Assembly (NCBI GenBank): GCA_025890175.1 | Contig: JANPYM010000002.1 | Coordinates: 521,440 to 585,439, forward strand | DNA length: 64,000 nucleotides | Reading direction: 5' to 3' | DNA from: Ciborinia camelliae | Lineage: Eukaryota > Ascomycota > Leotiomycetes > Helotiales > Sclerotiniaceae | In this document: positions 36,831 to 48,436 of the stretch, piece after piece | How the letters are laid out: each line of letters starts with the position of its first letter | How positions within the stretch are numbered: position 1 is the stretch's first letter | Made by a program: the position numbers and the translations under genes | The notes under the pieces: generated by a model | Database searches by the model: none | What the model saw: the letters and a program-made list of their open reading frames with translations, nothing else | Told to the model about the DNA's origin: nothing

Positions 36831-39800
36831 ATGAATGGGTTATTAGGGAACGCTCCGCCAACAGTGATGTATGTGCGAGCGCTTTACGATTACGAGGCCG
36901 ATGACCGAACGAGTCTCAGTTTTCATGAGGGGGATATAATACAAGTAATCACACAATTGGAAAGTGGCTGGTGGGATGGAGTCATAAATGATGTGAGAGG
37001 GTGGTTCCCAAGTAATTACTGCCAGGTCGTATCAGGCCCTGAAGATGTCGTGGAAGGCAAGGCGAATGGGGTTGGGATGGGCATAGATGATGATGCGGAC
37101 GAATATGAAGATGACGAGGGAGAATATGAAGAGCAATATGATGATGAGGGCGAAGAATCAGAACGCGATGACTTTTCGCATCCACCTACAACTGGAGGGG
37201 AAAGCAATGGAAGATCAGGGGCAGATTTCTGGATACCACAAGCGACTCCCGATGGCAGATTATTCTATTTTAACACGGAGACTGGTGAAAGTAGTACGGA
37301 ACTACCATTAGAATCACCATCCTCGGCAACAGAGATGGGACCTAGAGATCGGATGAATGTCAATATACCGGAGAAAACAAGGCCTCCACCAGAAATGATG
37401 GCGCGGGGGTACATAAACGAAACTGACGATGAATCTGAAGGAAATTCTGCCTCGGAGCTAGATGGAGAGTCAATCATGCTCGCATCTAAATCCTCATTTG
37501 TATGTTGCCCGCTCAACATGGCTACTTCGTATCTGCTAACATATTTCAGCCACGGAAGAAACGCAGATCTCAGTTATCTGAAGGCGTGTCTCCGGCTACT
37601 TCGATGGACTCGATCAACGGCACATCTCCTGGTACTCGCTCACGAGCCGATACATTTAATACACCAAATGTATCCTTGACAGCAATGCCGATAATGGGGC
37701 CATCTACAACCTCCTTTACGACTCCCGCACTTGGCCCACCACACGCTGCCACTTTACCTCGATCATTCTTTGACGATGGCTCCGCTGCACCTCTGACATG
37801 GAATAGACTTGTTGCAAATATGAAGAAAGCTGTGGATCGCTATCGCGAAGCCATCAATAACCATGATCGTTCTGAGTATGTTCGCCGGGCTGAAGACATT
37901 TCTGATCATCTCCGGTTATTGCTAGCTGCTGGGTCTGGTACCACTGATAATCATTCTGGCCAACCTTCTATTATCTCTACCAACAAAGCTCTATATCCCC
38001 ACTTTCGGGACATGATGTCTAAGTTCTCAAAATTGGTCATTTCATCTCACATCGCCGCTTCTGATTGGCCCAATTCGGAATCATATCAAAAATGCTTGCA
38101 GGAAGCGGATGGCGTACTTTTAGGTGTGTTCAGCTACGTTGAGGTCGCCCGCCAGCAGCGAGGCGAGGACATACCGCGATTGCTACCTGGCTTTGTCGTT
38201 GGTAGCACTATTGGTGGTAGTTGGCAAAATAACGGGCTTGGATCTAGAGACCCACTGACGTCCAACTTTCTTGATGAGGATGAGAATGTAGTAGAGCCTT
38301 CTGCAATCTTGGATGCGAATTTGATGGAGAGACTCGACGATTTAAAGAGAATGTTAACATCTAGCATCCGAAAATTGGAGGAACATCTCGTTCTCACCGA
38401 TAAAATCATCACTCCTTACAGACACGAACTGATTGGCAATAACGTCTGTTCAGCCGCCCAAAAAGTTCTCGAGATGTTCAAGCCCTGGGTGTCTACCGTT
38501 GAATCCATCAACTTATCTTCTCTCGGCGATACATTTCAAAACCCCCAACTTATTGACTTCGCTAAACAGAAGCAAAGTTTGTATGATAATATATCGGATT
38601 TATTACTTGGCTGTCAGGCTGTGGCTGGCCCCTTGGGTGATGAGTGGGCGGAAGTCCGTGGGGAGTCATTAGAAGGACGGTTGAATTATGTGCGCACATG
38701 TTCGAGATCATTGGAAACAAACTCTTCGCATATTGGCTTCTCGCTGCAGCTTCTCGGCGAGCTTGTTCAGACGGCTATGCAACATGTTTTACCTATCGAA
38801 GAAAGAAAGAATCTCAGGAGGGGTGACAGTGCGCCCTATGAGCGACCACATCAACGATCAGATTCCCGGAATCCATTACTCCGTCCTAACTTGGCAGAAA
38901 TTGGAATGTCTCAAACATACTCAGAGGGTGACCAAGTTATTCCCTTCCGAAAAGAAAACTCCAAGGTCAGAAAATTCTTTGGTGAAGAGCCGACCCGAAG
39001 AGATGCCCCAGACGAAATGCCCGACTGCTTAAAGCTCGATCACGAAGAAGATATTTCCTATGATACTAAAGTCCAGCCTCCGATCTTGAAAGGCGGTACA
39101 CTTGTGGCATTGGTTGAGCAGCTGACACGCCATGACAAGTTGAGCTCAGATTTCAACAATACCTTTTTACTAACGTATCGGTCATTTACAAATGCACGGG
39201 AATTGTTTGAGCATTTGGTGAAGCGCTTCCAAGTACAACCTCCTGAGGGTATGCCTGCGGGAGATTATGAAACTTGGGTGACTCGAAAACAGAAGCCGAT
39301 TAGGTTCCGAGTTGTCAATATTCTGAAGTCGTGGTTCGAGCTTTTCTGGATGGAAGATCAAAGTGATGATACGAAAGCCCTCATAGCCAACGTCTACACA
39401 TTTGCCCGTGATACTGTTAAAGCTACCGATACACCAGGATCCGGTTCGTTGATGACGCTGTTGGAACAACGATTACGGGGGCAGGAAGCAACAGCCAAAC
39501 GTTTGGTGTTGACTTTGAACCATTCCACGCCCCAACCAATCATGCCAAAGAACATGAAGAAGCTTAAATTCCTGGACATTGATGTGACAGAATTTGCACG
39601 CCAACTTACCATTGTCGAGTCAAAACTTTATGGGAAAATCAAACCCACAGAATGTTTGAATAAAACTTGGCAGAAAAAGGTCGGAGAAAATGACCCTGAG
39701 CCTGCACCGAATGTTAAGGCTTTGATCTTACATTCTAATCAACTGACGAATTGGGTTGCCGAGATGATTCTGACGCAACTCGATGTCAAAAAGCGAGTTG

Positions 39801-40530
39801 TGGTCATCAAACATTTTGTCCTCGTTGCCGATGTAAGTTGCACCCCTTCTGACTACTTTCACCCTTCCTGACCTGTTTTAGAAATGCCGTGCTTTGAACA
39901 ATTATTCAACTCTCACTTCCATCATATCTGCTCTTGGCACGGCACCAATCCATCGACTAAAAAGAACCTGGGATCAAGTGCCTGCCAAAACCTTAGCAGT
40001 CCTGGAATCTATGCGTCGCCTTATGGGCAGCACAAAGAATTTCGGAGAATATAGAGAAAGTTTACATCTTGCCAATCCACCATGTATACCATTTTTTGGT
40101 AAGTTCTAGCTGCCTGGTGTCATATAGCAATCTAACATCTCTAGGTGTGTATCTTACCGATCTTACATTCATTGAGGACGGTATCCCCTCTATCATTAAG
40201 AAAACTACCCTAATCAACTTTGCCAAACGAGCAAAGACAGCCGAAGTCATACGGGACATTCAGCAGTATCAGAACGTTCCGTATGGCTTACAACCAGTCA
40301 CAGAACTTCAGGAGTATATATTGAGCAATATGCAAGCTGCGGGAGATGTGCATGAGATGTACGAGAAGAGTTTAGCAGTCGAGCCACGAGAGCGCGAAGA
40401 CGAAAAGATAGTCAGGTATGTTCTGGATTCTTGAAGCCAACGATGGCAAACCTTTATCGGAACCCGAAACAGAGGTTAAACCTATACTTACAGTAATAAC
40501 AGGGTTTTGGCTGAATCAGGCTTTCTATGA
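36831..40530 (+). CDS. cdc25: Ras guanine-nucleotide exchange factor Cdc25 (SH3-RasGEF_N-RasGEF)
   Basis: The protein activates Ras by GDP release upstream of cAMP signalling at the membrane. Five exons: 36831-37499, 37550-39832, 39882-40098, 40145-40415 and 40503-40530; 1155 residues. The SH3 domain (about 13-68) shows ALYDYEADDRTSLSFHEGD and SGWWDGVINDVRGWFPSNY. A WW-like stretch (about 130-155, FWIPQATPDGRLFYFNTETG) follows, then RasGEF_N (GGTLVALVEQLTRHDKLSSDF) and the catalytic RasGEF domain (DVTEFARQLTIVESKLYGKI, RVVVIKHFVLVADKCRALNNY, GVYLTDLTFIEDGIPS). The last exon is only 28 nt and supplies VLAESGFL, the typical Cdc25 end. Reading through the fourth intron would instead give YVLDS and a stop. 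An in-frame ATG at 36867 (MYVRALYD) is an alternative start. Confidence 0.93.
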
Positions 40531-42259
40531 TTACCGCGTATTACGCATATAAAAATGATATCCCATACGGCCACAATTCCTGTGACGGGAGCGTGAAAGT
40601 CAACTTACGAACCACCGATTAGGAGTCATCAACACATCTGGTCGTAGGACTTCAGTCTGCCATGATGTCATACCCATGCGTCAACAATACACAATAACTT
40701 GTGACTTGCCAGACTTTATATACAATAATTTATAAAATTGATTATATACCTTGGGGTACATATCGCAATCGGGGGGCGAGGTTTTAAAGGAACTCGCGGG
40801 TGTCATACATTTTCGACAGCCTACCATATTTCGAATATACAAATCTTGATAACCTGGGGGTCTTCCTCAAGCGAGAAAAAGAAGGATCAAGGAAGGGGGC
40901 ACGCTACAATGAATTAGTAGCATGGCATGGATACAGTATTTTTCTTAATGCTACTATCTAGGGAATGCTACTGCCGGATAAGGAAATGAGGTGCAGCAGG
41001 TAAATGGAGTTAAAATCTTTCAAGGAAGACATGTAGTGTGGTACTTTATCTATCTGGTGCGGTTCACCAAAACTAAAATCCAAGGCATTTACTTCTACTG
41101 TGTTTATCTATAGAAGTTTCGGTTGATTGGTGGATATCTCAATCAACAAGGTAAGCGGAGCTAACTAAGGGGCTCAGAAGAGCTCAATTAACCGGCAAAT
41201 TAACAGTGAGGTGTCTCAATGTCTGTATCCCTTTTCGGATCTCTAATGAAATGCGAAGGTGATAGTGCTTCAGTTCAATTGGTTCCCATTCGATCTTTAT
41301 ACAACTGGGATGAACCCTATTCTGATATCAATCCCACTGTTGGTATACGATATGGACATTATGTATGAACAACCCTAAATATATTGGACGATAGTGATTC
41401 TTTGTCTGTAATGATGGCTTCAAGTACTTCGTATATCTCGTTCCCGTTGTTCTGACGATATCTAAATTGAAGTGTGAGACATTATAGGAGCAGCTGAAAT
41501 CAGATTTGTCCGGATAAGATGCTGGAATACTTTGCTGGTGCATATCGACTTTGATGGGTGGCAGACAAATGCCACGCGTAAGTTGAGGCTTCTAAATCAT
41601 TTAACGATCTCTAGAACGGACATTTGATCAAGACAGCATTTCTTCGGATATTTGAGAGGAAATGGCAAGCCTCGACTCTCGAGTGAGTTTTGAGGGTGCC
41701 AATAATTGCCACTGGTGCTACCGAGGGATCGGAAGTTTACTTTTGTATAATTTCACGCCAAATTTAAGACGGTTATATCATGTTCCGCATCACTGGTCTG
41801 ACTGGTGTTTGGTATGTTTGGCCGTCACAGCGTTCATGATTGCAGTATTTTCTACGAAATTGGGTGTGATTTCTTCCAAATTCTTCTTAACATATGTGCA
41901 CAACCATTTTTTATTATTGCAGATGCACAGAGTATATACTTTCTTTCCGTACACTCAATATTCACTGAGACTCGCCTCAGGTCACATTACTCTTGGCTAC
42001 CGATGACTACCTACCTAGGTACATTTTATCGACGCTCAAATTCCCTTTCTAGCCTGGCTTATCCAATAACTTGACTCTAGTTATTCTTTCCGCTCTTCAT
42101 CGTCTATCGCTACATTTCTATACTGGCCCTACTAGCCTTTGGTCCGCGCTCTACAAACAAACGACATGATATTGTTTACTTCGAGTTTTGAATTTATCTC
42201 GATCCTAGCTTGACAACTTCACCTTTGATGTTACAAGATAAGACCCGGCTCTCAACCCG
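40531..42259. other. intergenic between cdc25 and the BTB gene
   Basis: This holds the 3' flank of cdc25 and the promoter of the downstream gene. A 114-codon open frame at 41662-42006 has no recognisable domain and an overlapping frame of similar quality, so it is not called. Confidence 0.4.
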
Positions 42260-44558
42260 ATGGCTTCATCACCCAATTTATCATTGCATATTAGCAGTTT
42301 GGGAAAAAGGATGAGGCCAGTTCCCCCCTCGCATCGTTCGAGTAAAGTGATCCGAGGAGATGGGGATAGTGTTGTGGAAAGGGAAATCATTGACTTGACA
42401 ATCGATGACTCGGAGAGTGACGAGGAGGAAGGATCGAGAGTGCAAAAGTCAGTTGCGAAAAGCAGTAACAACGTCTCAAATCATGTTTCTGAAGGCGATC
42501 GCAGGGAGGGATCCATTAGCTCTACAAATGGGACAATCCCCTTGGCAATAACCACGAAGCCAGCTAAAAAAGTCCATGGCAACACGCTGCTGGATAAAAA
42601 ATCGACAGACTCGTGTATTTCGGGGCTCTGGATTCTGTCATCTCATGGTAGTACACCCAGGAATCCTCGTCCAAGTATTGACTCCAGCTCCGACTCTGAA
42701 GTTGATATTTTCGCCGGCACATCACTCTATCCAAAGCACCAGTCCCAAAGATCTCGCCTAGACAAAGAAGACCTTTTAGATGAGGCGTCATCTTCAAGCC
42801 ATCTTACAATATACCCAGCCACTACGGAGATTAATAAAGTTATTGTTCAATCAGCAACCGAAAGTCCAGGATACTCCTTAAACAATTGCCATGAATCTTC
42901 CAGTGATATCTCAGAGCAAATATCAAGTGTTGCCCCACTTGCAGGTAAATCACCTAGTAGCGCTGGCGCTGAATGCAATCCAACCTCTTCACCAAATCCA
43001 TCGACCACAACTAAACGACTCAAGCCAAACGCATTAATTACACCGAGAAAAGAGGATGAACATTTCCCGGGGCGTAGACTCTTGAAACGACCATCCAGAA
43101 ATTGGCGTGAAGAGCGCATACTCACAGGAACACTTCGATGCCCGCGGAAACCGCGCCCTCTTGTACCCAAGAAACCACTTGTACAGTTCGTACCCGGTTC
43201 ACATTTCCACACTCCTTTTTTACCCAGTTCTGTTGCCCAATCTCATACCCCACTTTTCCTCTCCGAAAATGTCCTCTTGTTTCCCAATACTGCTTTAAAT
43301 CCTCATTTTCCTCTTGTTATAAATGGTTCTATGTACACTAGCTTAGTCATCGAGCTAAGTTCTATGGAATCTCTAGTCACAACAATATAATATGAACAAC
43401 GCCTCTAAAATCTCCCTTGATAGACGATTGCTGACTTACTGCCCCATAACAGATGCAAGAGGTCAGCGAGACGTAAAACTTTGGGAGGTAACAGCGAGGT
43501 AGGAAGAAGAAATGTGAATATCTGGAATGATTTTACACGTGGCCCAGTAGACAGATTGAGAGCAAAGCAAAGACTCAAATTGGGAGAAGCAGATAATGAT
43601 CGAGACGATCCACAAACGGTGTCTCTTAAAGCAGAGTCACTTAAGAGGGTTGATATAAGGGAGAAGAAGTCTTTGAATCTGGGTGAAGTTTTGGATATGG
43701 AAGAAAAGAGCAAAGAGCTCGTTGAGGAGTTCGCCAATACCGTCAACTCCATGCTTGAGAACAAAGAAAAGGATCAGACGCCAGACCCCGTGAGTGAAAA
43801 TGTTTCAGGTTTCACAATGATAGTTTAAAGCTGACTATTTGTTTCAGGACTTGCGAAATGATGGAAAGGACGAGGAGGCCTTTTTCGTTCCCGCCGATGT
43901 CTTGAAAAGACTTGAACGATCTGATAGAATGAAAAGTGTGCCAAATTTCTTGTAAGTGCTACCTCTCCATAAATCGATTCCACCATACTCAAATGTCGTG
44001 CAAAGAACCCCCCATAAAGATATCTTCTATATCGAGATTGATGGGCAGACCTTCGCAGTATATGCGGACTTCCTCCGTTATCACGTTCCTCTGTTACATC
44101 AATATTGTTCCGCCGCAACCGAACCACATAAGGCCGTTACACCCGAAATTCTTCAAGGTTTTGGGTACAAAGTTATTGCGTTGTTCATTCAATGGATGTA
44201 CTCATCTCCCGCAGACGCTTATAGTGGTCTCTCGGACGAGGAAGGCGAGACCGCCTGTCAAGATTTCTTGATTAAATTATGGGTTCTTGGTAAAAGGTTG
44301 GAGATCAGAGGGTTGGAGATTGATGCCCTCGATGCTCTGGGCCGAAGGATAAAGCTAGATCAATATTTGGACTTGGGGACTTCGCGTTGGCTCTGGAACA
44401 ACACAAACAAGGATGATAAGTTGAGAGAATACTTTATTCAGTCTTGCGTTGAAGATTATTCGGCTCTGGAATCTAGGATAAATGAATTTGCGCCGGATGA
44501 AATGAAGGAGATCATCAAGGGGAAGATCAGCTGGTTACGGGATTGGACGCGTATCTAG
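42260..44558 (+). CDS. BTB/POZ-domain protein with N-terminal SUMO-interaction-like motif (internal splice uncertain)
   Basis: Secure coding parts are 42260 to about 43332, then 43453-43786, 43849-43952 and 44011-44558. The final junctions give DPDLRND and VPNFLTPHKDIFYIEIDG in frame. The C-terminal 190 residues form a BTB/POZ-like fold (IFYIEIDGQTFAVYADFLRY, HVPLLHQYC, VIALFIQWMYSS, LIKLWVLGKRLEI), as in many fungal BTB proteins. The N-terminal part is disordered, with REIIDLTIDDSESDEEEG at residues 41-58, a textbook SUMO-interaction core followed by acidic residues and serines. The donor joining the first exon to 43453 must leave phase 2. GTACAC at 43333 and GTTTCC at 43279 fit, but neither is strong, so two separate genes cannot be excluded. 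Cellular role unknown. Confidence 0.6.
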
Positions 44559-46729
44559 GGGGTGGGGGGAGCAATTACCGCGGGTGTACTTGGGATGCGA
44601 AATACATATCATTATACAAAAAAAACGAAACAATGTTGAAATTTGATGATTGTTAGATATCTTGATGATTGGATCAGGTAAGAAAGAGGTTTGGCCATAC
44701 TTGACAGTGACTTGAACAGCAATAACACCCGAAAAGCCAGAACATAAAGTTTCCCTCTTCCCAACTTTTCCTTAAGTTTTAAGCTCAAGTTGCCAGAAAA
44801 AAAACTCGAAAATCCATGTGTGAAGACAAGGGAAAAGAGTGTTATCATTGATATGTTGATTTTGACATGGCACTTTCGATAGCCTCTCAGGCATTGTCAT
44901 AATCCCCATATTGTACGGTATATAAGGTGGTAAGGGTATACCATAGCCACAAAGGAATTAGAAATTCGAAATTAGCTATATATGGGATAGATATCCAACA
45001 AAAGAAAGCATTGTTTAATGATATCAAACAGAAGATGTGATAATTGCTGGTATAACCTAATATGATATAATATATGACATAATAGAGGTTCTAAAAGTAA
45101 ATAATTTATCAAATGATATAAGACGAATAGAAACAAAGTTGTAGATGAAAAAAAGTTAGAAAGTTCAATAATAATAAGGTATTATTATCTTAATATAATA
45201 AATATATCGTATCTTGGTATATTTTTTTTATGAAATGGAATGATATAATAGGACAACATAAGATGAGATCATGTGAGATGAAGTAAAGTGAGGATAAAGC
45301 TTGATTAGGTATACCTAGATATAAACCCCTCTTACTCCGTAGACCTCTTTCGTGGATCGTACATTGTGACTCGAGTGGTGATATTCAAGTCTAATCCTAA
45401 TAAAGTTAGGCCCATTTCGAGAAGATCGATCGGATTGAGCCCCTTCCGTCAATCATTACCTAGGTAGGTACCTAGGTCAGGTCAATGTAGGTATTCAATT
45501 CACATATGCCATATCATATGGATGTTCATGTTTATCAATCAACATCAACATTGATGTTTATGTTCATGTTTATGTTCGTGTTTTTTAGGTTGGGCTTCTC
45601 TGATCTGGTCTGGTCTGGTACAGGAGATAGATACCTATGTCAACGTACTTGGTAGATATTATTGTAATGGTAATAGTACCTAAGGTACCACCTACCTTTC
45701 ATTAGTTCGCACTTGTCATGATCCTTAAGGGCCAGCCCGAGTCCTTAACACTTTCCGGCATCTACCTAATCCAACCTTGAAATCTTCCAATCTCCTATCC
45801 ATGAATAACCATAACCATATCAGGTGACCATCTAATCATAACCTTGCAAACATTTGGTTGGATTATTGGATTCCCATATTAGACCTTCCACTGATCATCA
45901 CTCCAGCTGTAATGTTTTTTAATTAAAACGCATCGCCACAACTCAAACGCCAAGGCAAGGTAAGTAAGCACTACCGGTAGGAATAGGTCCTGGATCATGT
46001 ATGTGATCAGGTATGTATGTACCCACCTAGTATGTATATCATTGATATGATCCGGGAACTACTCGAGCCGCTCGGGTAACCTTATGTTCTATGTGGGGAG
46101 ATCAACAATGTATTCACGCAAACATTCACGCAAACATAATGATACAGATACAGAGAGCGGGAGAAAAGGGGCTTTGAGGTTGGATTTGAAGATTGATGGA
46201 AAATTGGAAAATTGGAAAATTGGAAAATACCTACATGAAGGGGTGTTCGGATCGTTGACACCCGGTGAAGGCTGAGCTGAACAAATCATCTATTATTGAC
46301 AAGATAATAATAACAAAGACAGGTCAGGTAATGTTGGACCCTTTGAGACCAAGTGTTTTCTTTCATTTCATTGACGGTTAATACCTATTTTAACTATTTT
46401 TAACGTCATCAACTATCAACTACCTATCAACTAGTTTTGCGGACTGGCGCATTGCCGGTCAACTCTATTACTTGATGTAAATGCTTTTAGAGTTCACAAT
46501 GAATCGTTCGGAATAGTCAGTGACCGGTCAGAACCTTGGAAGTCTTCCAGTCTTCCTTCCATCGTCATGAAAATTTGCCAACATCACCAACCCTATATAA
46601 TCTACCTGTTCTCTGCAGTGATATCAATTATTCCTTAAACAACAAGCCATTCTACATCTTATCTTCTCAACCATACCACATTTAACAACTGCCTCTTCCC
46701 AATATCTCTTCACATCAATCAACAGCATC
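44559..46729. other. 2.2 kb intergenic region, AT-leaning, no gene seen
   Basis: It contains an AT-rich stretch (about 44930-45250), CCTAGGTAGG microsatellites (about 45460-45475) and a short GGAAAATT repeat (46198-46228). The end near 46560-46729 is the promoter and 5' UTR of the rds1-like gene. Confidence 0.45.
46594..46600 (+). promoter_or_regulatory. TATA box of the rds1-like gene
   Basis: TATATAA lies about 130 nt upstream of the start codon and is followed by a CT- and CA-rich leader, a normal arrangement for a strongly expressed fungal gene. Confidence 0.6.
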
Positions 46730-47653
46730 ATGCTCTTCTCTTCCACTACCCTCGTCGCCATTGCTAGCATCTTGAATGTTGCATCGGCCTTTCCCACAAA
46801 AAGACAGGCAGCACCAACTGATGCAGATATTCTCCAATATGCCTTGACTCTCGAACATCTTGAGAATGCTTTCTACAAGAAGGCTCTCTCCGAAATGCCA
46901 GAACAGATGTGGCTTGATTCGAATTTCTCCTCTTCCTTCTACGAGCAATTGAAATTCATTGCGCATGATGAAGAGTCCCATGTCGTCTTTCTTCAAAGTG
47001 GTCTCACAGCTGCAGGTGCGGCCCCTGTAGCAGCTTGTGAATATAAGTTCCCATTCACGGATCCAAAGTCATTCGTCGCTCTCGCTTCCGTCATCGAAGG
47101 TGTTGGTGTTTCTGCATACCTCGGAGCAGCAGCCGATATTACAGAAAAAGCCTACCTCACCGCAGCGGCTTCTATCCTCGCCACCGAAGCCCTTCATCAA
47201 TCCGCTGAACGCAACGCAAATGGGGAGATTCCAATGGCCAATCCTTTGGCCACACCTCTTGGACTTAACGCCGTCTATTCCATTGCATCATCCTTCATAG
47301 TCTCTTGCCCATCCACCAACGCTGCCCTACCAGTAATGGCCTACCCATCTCTTACCCTTAAGTCCGGCTTGCCTACTGCACCAGGTGCCGATGTTGCCCT
47401 TGCCCCAGAAACTACTCCTTCCGGAAAGTTATTCACTACCTTCGTCAGTGGACTTGATACTATCCCTGTTGAGAGTCAAGTCGGTAGTGATGGTTTGGTC
47501 ATGACTGCAGTTCCAACGGGCATCTCGGGACAAAGCTATGCCTTCTTGACCAAGGACAACTCAGGCAACTTGACTGATTCCAACATCATTGCTGGTCCAG
47601 CCATTATTGAGGTTACACCTGATGCGCCAACATTCAACTCGACAATGGTCTAA
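46730..47653 (+). CDS. rds1: secreted ferritin-like protein, rds1 (stress response) family
   Basis: A single exon of 307 residues. The signal peptide MLFSSTTLVAIASILNVASA is followed by a dibasic KR (24-25), a likely Kex2 site. The ferritin-like (Ferritin_2) domain spans about 30-195 and shows paired metal-ligand-type helices: LTLEHLENAFY (E42, E45), AHDEESHVVF (E82, H84), VIEGVGVSAYLGAA and TEALHQSAERNANGE. A Thr/Ser/Pro-containing C-terminal region with NxS/T sites follows. S. pombe rds1 is a stress-response protein, and in filamentous fungi such proteins are often secreted; the biochemical role is unresolved. There are no introns, and the context is isolated from its neighbours by more than 0.5 kb on both sides. 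The start is unambiguous because of the signal peptide. Confidence 0.87.
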   Translation: MLFSSTTLVAIASILNVASAFPTKRQAAPTDADILQYALTLEHLENAFYKKALSEMPEQMWLDSNFSSSFYEQLKFIAHDEESHVVFLQSGLTAAGAAPVAACEYKFPFTDPKSFVALASVIEGVGVSAYLGAAADITEKAYLTAAASILATEALHQSAERNANGEIPMANPLATPLGLNAVYSIASSFIVSCPSTNAALPVMAYPSLTLKSGLPTAPGADVALAPETTPSGKLFTTFVSGLDTIPVESQVGSDGLVMTAVPTGISGQSYAFLTKDNSGNLTDSNIIAGPAIIEVTPDAPTFNSTMV

Positions 47654-48249
47654 AAAGCTTGATATCTTGTAAAGGCGAATTCATGGAGGTGTACATGGGG
47701 GGGGAGCTGGTATTAACCTTTGAGGTTTATGATGATTAACGGTTTAAATGGGCGTTTGATTAGTAGCATTCTGCGTGTAACTTGTAATCAGTTTTTGACC
47801 TGGGCATTGAATACAATGTCAAACCAGGAGATTAATGAAAAATGATATTCTTAAAGAAAATATTCTGTGATAATATTCCGTGATAATATATATCTGTGGG
47901 TGAATCGATGAAATTTACTATACAGAGTCCCGTCAGTTGTATTATAATAATCGAAATGAGGTTCATGGCATAGCACTATCTAGCACCAGATTTGATTGGT
48001 TTAACATAGAATTCCTCACATAATGGAACCCCCAACCAGCCCATTCAATTTTACTCCCTCCTCCACCGAATAACCCACAAAAAGAAAGAAAAGTTTTCTT
48101 ACACCCCACATTCCAATTAATCTCAGAATCAAGCCTTTGTATATTAAAATGCAGTCGCCACAATCATCAAACATCACAAACAGCTCATCCTAGCTCCAAT
48201 CCCATATTCCTTCAGGAAACTCACAGTCTTCTGCTAGAAATACTGAACT
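47654..48249. other. intergenic between the rds1-like gene and tRNA-Arg
   Basis: This holds the 3' flank of the rds1-like gene and upstream sequence of the tRNA. Nothing else is supported. Confidence 0.45.
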
Positions 48250-48356
48250 GGCCTGCTGGCCCAATGGCAAGGCGCTTGACTACGAAACACTTAGGAATGT
48301 AAATATTCTAGGTGTTGGACATCAAGAGATTGCAGGTTCGATCCCTGCGTAGGTCA
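48250..48356 (+). tRNA. tRNA-Arg (anticodon ACG) with a 35-nt intron
   Basis: The acceptor stem GGCCTGC pairs with GTAGGTC (48349-48355, two G-U pairs), with discriminator A at 48356. The anticodon arm CTTGA-CTACGAA-TCAAG carries anticodon ACG at 48282-48284. The intron occupies 48286-48320, at the usual position one base 3' of the anticodon. The T arm is GCAGG-TTCGATC-CCTGC. Internal promoter box B reads GGTTCGATCCC at 48335-48345, and box A lies around 48257-48268. It decodes CGN arginine codons after A34 is modified to inosine. Confidence 0.93.
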
Positions 48357-48358
48357 AA

Positions 48359-48362
48359 TTTT
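48359..48362 (+). terminator. RNA polymerase III terminator of tRNA-Arg
   Basis: TTTT directly follows the mature 3' end by two bases. This is the minimal Pol III stop signal. Confidence 0.6.
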
Positions 48363-48436
48363 GGTCTGTTCATTTTTTTATACAAAATACAATCGAATTA
48401 AATACACTCAAACAACAGTAAGTATCTTGAGCATTT

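Noticed and set aside
41662..42006. 114-codon hydrophobic open frame upstream of the BTB gene
   Set aside because: The hydrophobic stretches come from TTT-rich sequence, there is no recognisable family, and a competing frame overlaps it.
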